32,471 bases of DNA. Origin: Paenibacillus lutrae. Its GTDB lineage: Bacteria; Bacillota; Bacilli; Paenibacillales; NBRC-103111. The translations under genes were made by a program, and so were the position numbers. A model generated the notes under the pieces. That model worked only from the letters and a program-made list of their open reading frames with translations, was not told the DNA's origin and did not search any database. The stretch spans positions 1 to 32,471 of the forward strand of contig NZ_RHLK01000026.1 in NCBI RefSeq assembly GCF_009757775.1. Direction: 5' to 3'. Every line of letters begins with the position of its first letter. Within the stretch, counting starts at the first letter, position 1. Below, piece after piece: positions 1 through 6,501 of this stretch.

Positions 1-1
1 C

Positions 2-85
2 CTGGCTTTGGAGAACCGGTGGCTCAAAACAGAAACTTACTGCATTTTTGAGTTTTTTATTTCTCCAAACAAGACAAACTCCTGA
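2..85 (+). pseudogene. Possible C-terminal end of a repeat-encoded ORF (partial)
   Basis: One frame is open from the window edge to a TGA at 83-85 and would encode 27 residues containing ENRWLKTETYCIFEFF. The same frame exists in the right repeat copy on the minus strand, ending near 32382. The stop lies at the edge of the hairpin inside the repeat, as expected for a gene end followed by a terminator. I do not recognise the family. It could be the end of a transposase or chance, because 28 open codons prove little. Confidence 0.2.
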
Positions 86-113
86 GTTCCATTCGGAACA
101 AAGGAGTTTGTCT
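72..113. terminator. Hairpin inside the terminal repeat
   Basis: A 12-bp perfect outer stem (AGACAAACTCCT with its complement), a 2x2 internal loop and a 5-bp inner stem with loop ATTC form a stable, nearly symmetric hairpin. There is no T-run on either side, so it may be a structural or transposition-related element rather than a terminator. The same structure occurs at 32354-32395. Confidence 0.5.
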
Positions 114-122
114 GCAATCTGA

Positions 123-144
123 AAGCACCTCCTAAGAGGTGCTT
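123..144 (-). terminator. Terminator-like hairpin after the universal stress protein gene
   Basis: The arms AAGCACCTC and GAGGTGCTT form a 9-bp stem with a four-base loop, 15 bases past the stop codon of the minus-strand gene. The expected T-run is missing because the terminal repeat begins exactly at the base of the stem. Confidence 0.6.
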
Positions 145-159
145 CGAAGGTAAATCTCC

Positions 160-594
160 TTATTTGATAACCAGAACGGGAATCTTGGCATGCTGCACCA
201 CATAATGGCTCACGCTGCCCAGCACCCATTCTCTGACTCCGTTCAAACCGCGGCTGCCGATAATAATCAGGTCTCTATTCGTGCGTTCCGCATGTTCGAT
301 GATCATCCGGCCGGGATTGCCGTTCAGAATATGTACATCCGCGGGCTGGGAGAGTGAGAGAAGACGCTGTCTGGCTTCCTCCGCGATCTCTTCGGCAGCT
401 TCATAATATTCGCCCGACATAACAGCCGGAGTTGCGATCAGAGCTTCACCGACAACCAGGGAAGGCATGCTTGCCACATGTACGACGTCCAGCACGGCAC
501 CCGGATTGCTCTTTGCCAGTGCTGCGGCTTTTTCAAGCGCCTGTTTCGAAATCTTAGAACCGTCATATGCGCATAAAATATTCATGAATTGCAT
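160..594 (-). CDS. Universal stress protein (UspA family)
   Basis: A 144-residue single-domain Usp protein, the normal length for the family. The alpha/beta fold ends in the ATP-binding signature G-x2-G-x9-G-S (about residues 113-127, GSRG...GS), so this is probably an ATP-binding, cytoplasmic Usp. The N-terminal strand with AYDGS (about 9-13) also fits. Start choice: a longer GTG-started frame (603) would overlap the ribosome binding site. AAAGAGG lies about 8 bases before the ATG at 594, which I prefer; a further in-frame ATG at 585 is too far away. The gene is monocistronic and divergent from the LCP gene. The precise physiological role cannot be inferred. Confidence 0.93.
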   Translation of the reverse strand: MQFMNILCAYDGSKISKQALEKAAALAKSNPGAVLDVVHVASMPSLVVGEALIATPAVMSGEYYEAAEEIAEEARQRLLSLSQPADVHILNGNPGRMIIEHAERTNRDLIIIGSRGLNGVREWVLGSVSHYVVQHAKIPVLVIK

Positions 595-758
595 GATTCT
601 CACCTCTTTGGCATAATAGAAAAGGGAATCTGTCGAATGTTTAACTATTTTGTAACTCTTTCCTCTCCTTACCTTATATATAATTATACCATCTGAATTT
701 CCTGCTTATACATTTCTACCAACAGTTTAATTATACTCAAGAATTGAGGTCTTCTCCT

Positions 759-2174
759 ATGTCTGATGTCACCAACCCGAATTCATCCCCAATTTCCGCT
801 GGTATTGGTCCGAAGCGCAAGCTAAGAAAGAAACCCAAATGGCCCCTCTGGAAAAAAATAACCGTCACCAGCGGTATCCTGATCCTAATGTTTATTATCG
901 GGATCGGTACCTATGTCGGTTTCCTATATTCGAAGACGGACTCTCTCATCAAGAAAGTCGGAACAACGGAAGTCGTTCCCGCTGCACAGTCAGCAAAAGT
1001 TAAGCCGCTCAGCATCCTGCTGATGGGTGTCGATTCCCGTGAAGAAACCGGTACACTGAACAGTGATGTCATTATGGCGGTTACACTCAACCCGGAGACG
1101 AAGTCTGCGACGGTCGTTTCTCTGCCGCGCGACGTGGAAATGAAGCTGAAAAAGAACGGCGAATCCCATAAAGCTAACTATTTTTACCCACATTTTACCC
1201 TGACTGAACCGGAAACAGCGATGAAAAAAACGAAAGAATTTTTCGGCGGTTTTTTCGAAGTGAAGTTTGATTATATGGCAACCATCGATTTTGACGGATT
1301 CAAGCAGATTGTTGATGAACTGGGCGGTTTGACCTTGAATGTGGATATGGATATGAGATACGTAGACAACTGGGACGGCACGGACATTAATTTGAAAAAA
1401 GGCGTGCAGACGCTGAACGGTAAGCAGACGCTGGACTTCATCCGTTATCGTAAATCAAACCGCAATACAGCGGAGTCCACGGATATTGCACGTAATGAAC
1501 GACAGCAGCAAGTTCTGAATGAAATTGTAAAAGAACTGAAGAGTGTCGGCGGAGTTGCAAGCATCGGGGGGATTCTGGATGCGGTCGGCAACAATATGAA
1601 AACGGATATTCCATCCAGCCAGATTTATGACCTGATTACGAAATACATTACCATTGATACTCAGAACATCGAGTTTATCAGTCTCACCGGTGATTGGGTA
1701 AGTCCGTATATCGTGCTGGTTGACGAAGAGGTGGAGAAAGCAAAAGCGGCCCTCAACCTGCGTCTGGATCCGAGCTGGATACCTAGCATGAATCCAAGTC
1801 ATACACCTAAGAATAGTTCCGGGATTGGCAGTCAGGAGGATGGACGCTCCGTGAAGCCTACACCGACTAAGACACCTAAGCAGAGTGTAAGACCGTCCGA
1901 ATCTCCTGCACCGACAAGGACACCTTCCTTCAATCCGAGCATAAAGCCTTCTCCAACAATAAGCGTTAACAAGGAGACGCCTAACAACACTCAGAGGCCG
2001 ACTGGGTCGCCTAAGCCTACCGCTAAGCCTGCTGATAAGCCGGATGCGGGTAAGCCTCCTGTTGAGACGACGCCAAAGCCGACAGAAGTGCCTAAGGAAA
2101 CCGTCAAACCGGATGGAGGAGGGAAGAGCGCGTCTACCCCTAAACCTACACCGGCGCCAGACTCTTCGAATTAA
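759..2174 (+). CDS. LytR-CpsA-Psr (LCP) family cell wall polymer transferase
   Basis: A 471-residue membrane-anchored protein: short basic cytoplasmic N-terminus, one transmembrane helix (about residues 33-58, rich in I/L/F) and an extracellular LCP domain. LCP hallmarks visible are LLMGVDSR, SDVIMAVTLNPETK, VVSLPRDVEM, ANYFYPHF and the late arginine-rich IRYRKSN...DIARNERQQQ block. LCP enzymes transfer wall teichoic acid or similar glycopolymers from lipid carriers to peptidoglycan. The last 120 or so residues are a low-complexity Pro/Thr/Lys/Ser tail (repeated TPKPT-like units), probably a wall-spanning or wall-interacting stalk. Start: TTG at 744 is in frame, but GAGGT at 746-750 is correctly placed for ATG 759. 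A terminator follows. Confidence 0.93.
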   Translation: MSDVTNPNSSPISAGIGPKRKLRKKPKWPLWKKITVTSGILILMFIIGIGTYVGFLYSKTDSLIKKVGTTEVVPAAQSAKVKPLSILLMGVDSREETGTLNSDVIMAVTLNPETKSATVVSLPRDVEMKLKKNGESHKANYFYPHFTLTEPETAMKKTKEFFGGFFEVKFDYMATIDFDGFKQIVDELGGLTLNVDMDMRYVDNWDGTDINLKKGVQTLNGKQTLDFIRYRKSNRNTAESTDIARNERQQQVLNEIVKELKSVGGVASIGGILDAVGNNMKTDIPSSQIYDLITKYITIDTQNIEFISLTGDWVSPYIVLVDEEVEKAKAALNLRLDPSWIPSMNPSHTPKNSSGIGSQEDGRSVKPTPTKTPKQSVRPSESPAPTRTPSFNPSIKPSPTISVNKETPNNTQRPTGSPKPTAKPADKPDAGKPPVETTPKPTEVPKETVKPDGGGKSASTPKPTPAPDSSN

Positions 2175-2191
2175 TTCCTGGATTCAAGTTT

Positions 2192-2225
2192 AGAACGCTG
2201 CTGATTTCATTAGCAGCGTTCTTTG
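2192..2225 (+). terminator. Rho-independent terminator of the LCP gene
   Basis: GAACGCTGCT (2193-2202) pairs perfectly with AGCAGCGTTC (2212-2221) around a nine-base loop, followed by a short T-run. It lies 18 bases past the stop codon. Confidence 0.85.
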
Positions 2226-2291
2226 TTGCGATTTTGTTGTGCCCGAAGGCGGTTTGGACAGGATGAAAAATATTTCCTATTGAGAACCTGT

Positions 2292-2315
2292 GTTATTTTT
2301 CGGAAGCGGGGGTAA
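2292..2315 (+). promoter_or_regulatory. Candidate sigma-B-like promoter for the two stress genes
   Basis: GTTATT at 2292-2297 and GGGTAA at 2310-2315 are separated by 12 bases. GGGTAA is a perfect sigma-B -10 element of the Bacillus type; the -35 keeps only the GTT core. Transcription would start shortly before the ribosome binding site at 2342-2348. An alternative sigma-A reading is TGGACA (2255-2260) with TATTGA (2278-2283). Neither is proven. Confidence 0.35.
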
Positions 2316-2355
2316 TATCAGCAGGAGAACGATTCTAGTATTGGAGGTGTTCGTA

Positions 2356-2775
2356 ATGAGCAAACATATACAAGCTTATTTTCGTACAGAGAACGATGCA
2401 GAAGATGTTCGGATCCGGCTCCAAACCTATCAGGCTGAACAGATTGAGGTTGGAGAAACGGAAGGATTAGATCGTCAGACGGGTATTCTGGCTCCATTTG
2501 GATATGCAGGTACCTCTGGCAATATAGCTGTTCCCGGAACGCCAGTCGGAACTTCATCGGGGCCTGCCGGTTTCGCTGCTGTAAATAACGGCGAAGCAGA
2601 GCATGATCCCGACAAAATAGTCCGGGGCCAGGATAGTGGTTTGTTGGGCGGAGACGATGACAATGAGAACCTGCGTTATGTTTTGTCGGCCAAAGTGCCG
2701 GAGAACGATTATCAAGAAATCGTCGAGTTAATTCGCAACAACAACGGTTATGTGGAACAAATGGATGAAATCTAA
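2356..2775 (+). CDS. Small stress-type protein of unknown function
   Basis: A 139-residue, acidic, soluble protein without signal peptide or membrane segment. The N-terminal (SKHIQAYFRTENDAEDVRIRLQ) and C-terminal (SAKVPENDYQEIVELIRNNNGYVEQMDE) parts each look like a beta-alpha unit and flank a flexible Gly/Pro-rich middle (about residues 45-90). The pattern recalls small general-stress proteins of Bacillus, but I cannot assign a family. The open frame extends to 2290, but GGAGGTG at 2343-2349 places the start at ATG 2356. No terminator separates it from the DJ-1-type gene 48 bases downstream, so the two are probably co-transcribed. Confidence 0.75.
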   Translation: MSKHIQAYFRTENDAEDVRIRLQTYQAEQIEVGETEGLDRQTGILAPFGYAGTSGNIAVPGTPVGTSSGPAGFAAVNNGEAEHDPDKIVRGQDSGLLGGDDDNENLRYVLSAKVPENDYQEIVELIRNNNGYVEQMDEI

Positions 2776-2823
2776 GCGAAATAAGGAATATACATCAAGA
2801 ATAACTAAAGGAGTGGAAGTATC

Positions 2824-3336
2824 ATGAGTAAAAAAATCGCATTTCTGCTGGCATCGCAATTTGAAGATTCCGAAATGAAGGAACCTTATGATAAGTTAAA
2901 GGAAGAAGGCCATGAAGTCGTCATTGTCGGTCTTAAAAAGGGTGAATTGCTGACCGGAAAGAATCAAAAAGCAGAATATACGGCAGACCAGGGCATTGAT
3001 GATGTGAAGCCCGATGAATTCGATGCCGTGGTTATTCCGGGAGGATCATCCCCTGAAGCGCTGCGCATGAATCCAGGAATTCAGAATTTCGTCAAGAAAT
3101 TCGATGAAGCGGGTAAAACGATCGCGGCCATTTGTCACGGTCCGCAGATTCTAATGAGCGCGGATCTATTAAAGGGCCGCACTCTTACCAGTTATCCTCC
3201 GCTTCAGGACGATGTTCAGAATGCGGGAGGAAAGTTCGTCGATGAAGAAGTTGTGGTCGACAAGAATCTGATTACGTCCCGTACTCCCAAAGATGAGCCC
3301 GCTTTTATTGCCGAAATCAAACGTGCTCTTCAATAA
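2824..3336 (+). CDS. DJ-1/PfpI family protein (YfkM/YraA type)
   Basis: A 170-residue cytoplasmic protein of the DJ-1/PfpI superfamily, normal length. It shows the nucleophile-elbow motif AICHGPQIL (Cys with adjacent His, around residues 99-105), an upstream acidic residue in FEDSEM for the active site, and VVIPGG. Relatives in Bacillus (YfkM, YraA) are general stress proteins proposed to act as proteases or in protection against reactive aldehydes; the exact activity is uncertain. The ribosome binding site AAAGGAGTGG is well placed. It probably shares a transcript with the preceding small gene. A strong terminator follows. Confidence 0.9.
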   Translation: MSKKIAFLLASQFEDSEMKEPYDKLKEEGHEVVIVGLKKGELLTGKNQKAEYTADQGIDDVKPDEFDAVVIPGGSSPEALRMNPGIQNFVKKFDEAGKTIAAICHGPQILMSADLLKGRTLTSYPPLQDDVQNAGGKFVDEEVVVDKNLITSRTPKDEPAFIAEIKRALQ

Positions 3337-3341
3337 AGCTG

Positions 3342-3377
3342 AGAACGCCCGCAGGCCAAAGGCTTGCGGGCGTTCTT
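3342..3377 (+). terminator. Rho-independent terminator after the DJ-1 family gene
   Basis: AGAACGCCCGCA pairs with TGCGGGCGTTCT, extended by a GGCC/GGCT inner part around AAA, a long GC-rich stem. The downstream T-run is short (TTGTATTT). Confidence 0.8.
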
Positions 3378-3430
3378 GTATTTCCATTATGATTAGGGTA
3401 TCCCACTATTGAAGGAGATTATTGACTCCC

Positions 3431-4048
3431 ATGCTGTTTGTCCGAAATGAAAGCTTCAAGGAATACATAAGAAGATACCCGGTAACGAGTCTGATTGCGC
3501 TTGTGCATGTGGTTTTGTTTATCTTAATGGAAATCAAAGGGTCTTCCGTGAATACGAAGACACTGCTTGATTTCGGGGCTTTATATTCGGTGCCTGGTTA
3601 TTTGCCGCCGGAGTGGTGGCGTTTCTTCACGGCGATGTTCCTTCATATCGGGTTGTCTCATCTTTTGTTCAATACCTTCGCGCTGATCATTTTTGCTCCA
3701 CCTTTGGAGAGAATGCTCGGAAGCGCCCGCTATGCCGCTTTTTACATCATTAGCGGAGCGCTGGGAAGCGCCATCTCCTTTATGCTTCATACGGATAAGT
3801 ATGTGGCAGCAGGAGCTTCTGGGGCCATTTACGGCCTGTATGCGGCCTACTTGTACCTGTCTATTTTCCGCAGACAGTTCCTGGATCAGGGAACGAGACA
3901 GACGATTGTTATCATTCTCGTAAGCGGTCTGCTGTTCTCACTCATCGTGCCTAACGTTGATTTGTATACCCATCTGGGCGGTTTCGCGGTCGGCTTTGTG
4001 CTGTTCGCACTGATTGTTGAGATATTGAAGCGCAAAGACAGAAGGTAA
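3431..4048 (+). CDS. Rhomboid family intramembrane serine protease
   Basis: About 205 residues with six predicted transmembrane helices. Rhomboid signatures are present: HIGLSHLLFNTFAL (the H-x4-H-x3-N region), GASGAIYGLYAAY with the catalytic serine of GxSG, and HLGGFAVGF with the catalytic histidine in the last helix. The enzyme cleaves transmembrane substrates within the bilayer; the substrate is unknown. Start is ambiguous: AAGGAGA at 3412-3418 is slightly close to TTG 3422 and slightly far from ATG 3431. I chose ATG because MLFVRNESF looks like a complete N-terminus; TTG would add three residues. It is monocistronic between two hairpins. Confidence 0.93.
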   Translation: MLFVRNESFKEYIRRYPVTSLIALVHVVLFILMEIKGSSVNTKTLLDFGALYSVPGYLPPEWWRFFTAMFLHIGLSHLLFNTFALIIFAPPLERMLGSARYAAFYIISGALGSAISFMLHTDKYVAAGASGAIYGLYAAYLYLSIFRRQFLDQGTRQTIVIILVSGLLFSLIVPNVDLYTHLGGFAVGFVLFALIVEILKRKDRR

Positions 4049-4053
4049 GTGAT

Positions 4054-4101
4054 AGAAGACCATGACTCCCATCCGGAAAAGAATAGGGAGCATGGTCTTC
4101 T
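4054..4101 (+). terminator. Hairpin downstream of the rhomboid gene
   Basis: AGAAGACCATG (4054-4064) pairs with CATGGTCTTCT (4091-4101), with an extra CTCCC/GGGAG pairing inside, just after the stop codon. The tail is T-poor, so termination may be weak. Confidence 0.6.
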
Positions 4102-4198
4102 GCATTCATTCACATAATACCCGTCACAGGCAGCATAGACAGAGGCCTCAGTATCTTTACTCTTCGTTCCCGAAGGTTTCGGGAGTTTAGAGTCCGGT

Positions 4199-4228
4199 TT
4201 GGGAGCGGGAAGCCGGCCGTGTTATGAT
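4199..4228 (+). promoter_or_regulatory. Candidate sigma-A promoter for the M24 peptidase gene
   Basis: TTGGGA (4199-4204) and TATGAT (4223-4228) are separated by 18 bases. The start codon lies 57 bases downstream, with AAAAGGGGAT as ribosome binding site. Confidence 0.45.
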
Positions 4229-4284
4229 AAGAGGATCGGTACACGAAAATTAACAGTTATAAAACGAATGAAAAGGGGATTGAA

Positions 4285-5376
4285 ATGAACGAGAGATTAC
4301 AGCAATTAACGGGATATATGGAACAAAATTCACTGGATGCAGTTATCGTTACGCTGCCTAGACATGTGTATTATTTGACGGGATTTGCGTCGGATCCGCA
4401 TGAACGCTTCCTCGGACTGGTCTTGGTCAACGGTCAAGATCCGTTTCTGCTCGTACCTGCTCTGGATGAAGAAGCGGCTGTCCAGGCTTCCTCCGTCAAA
4501 CGGGTTTATACTCATCAAGATACGGATTCCGCGTATGAAATTCTTCAAGGTTTGCTGCCTGCGGGACTTAATGCGGTTGGGATCGAATCCGAGCACTGGA
4601 CACTCAGCCGTTATGAACAGCTGCGCGGTTTCGTGCAGGCCGGCCGTTTTACTGCCGTGGATGAACAGCTTCGCAATATGCGGGTGATTAAGACACCGGA
4701 AGAGGTCGTCCTTATGCGCCGGGCAGCAGAGGTTGTCGAGGAAGTACTGCGGCGGGGCCTGGAGAAAGTAAAGATCGGCACAGCGGAGATCGATATTGTC
4801 GCCGAACTGGAATATCAAATGAAGAAATTAGGTGCACAAGGCCCGTCTTTCTCAACGATGGTATTGACTGGAGCGGCCTCAGCTCTGCCGCATGGTGTAC
4901 CATGTTCACGTACCATTAGCCGGGGGGACTTGCTGCTCTTTGATCTTGGAGTCTACCTGAACGGGTACGCTTCGGACATCACCCGGACGTTCATTGTCGG
5001 AGAAGCTTCTGAAGAGCAGCGGCGGATTTACGAAACGGTTCTTGCAGGCAACCGTGCCGGGATCGAAGCGGTCCGTCCGGGTGCCACATTCGCATCTGTG
5101 GATGCGGCTGCCCGCAGCACGATCGAAGAGGCGGGTTACGGTGTTTATTTTAACCACAGGCTCGGTCATGGACTCGGGCTAGATGTTCACGAATATCCTT
5201 CCGTGCATGGCCGCAATGAAGAGGTTCTTAGAGCGGGTATGACTTTTACAATTGAGCCGGGAGTTTATGTACAGGGAACAGGCGGCGTAAGGATCGAAGA
5301 TGAGGTGCTGGTTACCGCTTCGGGTGTAGATGTGCTAACTTCATTCCCCAAAGATCTTACGATAATAAGCGGGTAG
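4285..5376 (+). CDS. M24 family metallopeptidase (Xaa-Pro dipeptidase/aminopeptidase type)
   Basis: A 363-residue, two-domain cytoplasmic protein: N-terminal creatinase-like domain (about 1-135) and C-terminal pita-bread catalytic domain. All five dinuclear metal ligands are visible: Asp220 (LLLFDLG), Asp231 (YASDITRTF), His295 (HRLGHGLG), Glu324 (FTIEPGVY) and Glu338 (VRIEDEV). The family removes N-terminal residues before proline or cleaves Xaa-Pro dipeptides, and length and layout match Bacillus PepQ/YqhT-type enzymes. The exact substrate cannot be told from sequence. It appears to be a single-gene unit with its own promoter. Confidence 0.93.
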   Translation: MNERLQQLTGYMEQNSLDAVIVTLPRHVYYLTGFASDPHERFLGLVLVNGQDPFLLVPALDEEAAVQASSVKRVYTHQDTDSAYEILQGLLPAGLNAVGIESEHWTLSRYEQLRGFVQAGRFTAVDEQLRNMRVIKTPEEVVLMRRAAEVVEEVLRRGLEKVKIGTAEIDIVAELEYQMKKLGAQGPSFSTMVLTGAASALPHGVPCSRTISRGDLLLFDLGVYLNGYASDITRTFIVGEASEEQRRIYETVLAGNRAGIEAVRPGATFASVDAAARSTIEEAGYGVYFNHRLGHGLGLDVHEYPSVHGRNEEVLRAGMTFTIEPGVYVQGTGGVRIEDEVLVTASGVDVLTSFPKDLTIISG

Positions 5377-5480
5377 CGCGATTTAATTATCACCCGGCCA
5401 GGCTTCTTCATCCGGATTAATTCTTTCCTCATACGGTTAAACATAAAATAGAAACGAATGAGATGGGAGGAGAGACCGGG

Positions 5481-6266
5481 ATGGAGAAGACAAGAAAAGT
5501 ACTCAATATTATCGCACTTCTGGCAGTGCTTGTCGTAAACACGCTGGCGCAGACACTTCCGATCAATGGGGTGACCCCCGGGGATGTATCGGATCGTTAT
5601 CCTACTTTAGTCACACCGGCCGGATATGTGTTCTCGATATGGTCTTTGATTTATATCGGGTTAGCCGGATTTATCGTGTATCAAGCACGCCGCGATACAG
5701 GCTCGAGACCGCCGGTAGAACGGATTAGCTACTGGTTTATACTCAGCTGCATTCTGAATATAACGTGGATCTTCGTCTGGCACCACTTTCTTATCGGCTG
5801 GAGTGTCGTAGTCATGCTCGCCCTTCTGGTTACCTTGATTTCGTTGTACCACCGGATCCGGTACGGAAGAGAATCAAGAGCTATCGGAGAGTATTGGCTC
5901 GTGCAGGTTCCGTTCAGCCTGTATTTGGCTTGGATCTGCGTGGCGACTATTGTGAATGTTACTGTGTTTCTCAAAAATTCTGGTTGGGACGGCTGGGGAA
6001 TTTCATCAGAAACCTGGGCTGTTATCCTGCTTATCTTCGCAACCGGGCTTGCTTTAACGTTTAGTTTTATACGGAAAGATGTTCCTTTTGTACTCGTGTT
6101 CATTTGGGCGTTTATCGGAATTGGTATCGAACATGGGAATGTCCCTCTGGTGCGCAACACAGCATGGATATTAGCTGGAATCCTCGGGGTGTATGCGGTA
6201 TTCTTGCTATTCAAAGCTTTGCGGGACCGGAAGCGGTGGGATCAGTCCTATGTTCATTCCCAATAG
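5481..6266 (+). CDS. TspO/MBR-like tryptophan-rich membrane protein
   Basis: About 261 residues with seven or so hydrophobic helices. The region TPAGYVFSIWSLIYIGLAGF resembles the first loop and helix of TspO/MBR proteins (PPGWVFPIVW-type), and Trp residues are frequent in the membrane segments (NITWIFVWHHF, YLAWICV, SGWDGWG). Classical TspO has about 160 residues and five helices, so this is the longer Firmicute type. TspO relatives bind porphyrins or steroids, but no function is established for this branch. In-frame ATG 5463 lies within the ribosome binding site; GGGAGGAGA fits ATG 5481. A terminator follows. Confidence 0.8.
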   Translation: MEKTRKVLNIIALLAVLVVNTLAQTLPINGVTPGDVSDRYPTLVTPAGYVFSIWSLIYIGLAGFIVYQARRDTGSRPPVERISYWFILSCILNITWIFVWHHFLIGWSVVVMLALLVTLISLYHRIRYGRESRAIGEYWLVQVPFSLYLAWICVATIVNVTVFLKNSGWDGWGISSETWAVILLIFATGLALTFSFIRKDVPFVLVFIWAFIGIGIEHGNVPLVRNTAWILAGILGVYAVFLLFKALRDRKRWDQSYVHSQ

Positions 6267-6282
6267 CATCGTTATTCACCAG

Positions 6283-6310
6283 AAAAAGCTTCCTTCGGGA
6301 GGCTTTTTTT
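6283..6310 (+). terminator. Rho-independent terminator after the TspO-like gene
   Basis: AAGCTTCC and GGAGGCTT pair (one G-T) around a TTCG tetraloop, followed by a run of seven T. Confidence 0.92.
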
Positions 6311-6501
6311 GGTGTGAATTAGAAGATGGTTACGCGATTAAACGGCTGGAAGAAGGAATTAATCGGATTGGGAATCTGCGGGGACAATAAGTGGGAAGGT
6401 TAAACGGGTAAACCAATACTCAGTTGCCATACCCCCGGTCGAACCTTGCAAAAATGGTGTGCTGAATGCTGCTTAATTCTGAGCAAGGAAGAAGGAGGAA
6501 G

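Larger units (their letters stand above)
1..122 (+). repeat. Left copy of a 122-bp inverted repeat at the window end
   Basis: Positions 1-122 are the exact reverse complement of 32345-32466, compared base by base. Identity stops at 123, where the stem of the neighbouring terminator-like hairpin begins. The window starts inside the repeat, so its full length on this side is unknown. Inside it, 72-83 pairs with 102-113 (12 bp) and 86-90 with 95-99, around a four-base loop, giving a strong hairpin. A perfect repeat of this length suggests a multicopy mobile or MITE-like element. It could also be the shared end where an assembler broke the contig. Confidence 0.93.

Noticed and set aside
123-144. 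Class IIC group II intron at the left end
   Set aside because: The location behind a terminator stem fits, but the repeat lacks the intron 5' GUGYG sequence and no reverse transcriptase or domain V can be seen.
4108-4125. FadR-like GCATTCATTCACAT sequence
   Set aside because: Only a direct repeat of CATTCA, not a palindrome; the neighbouring gene is a peptidase.
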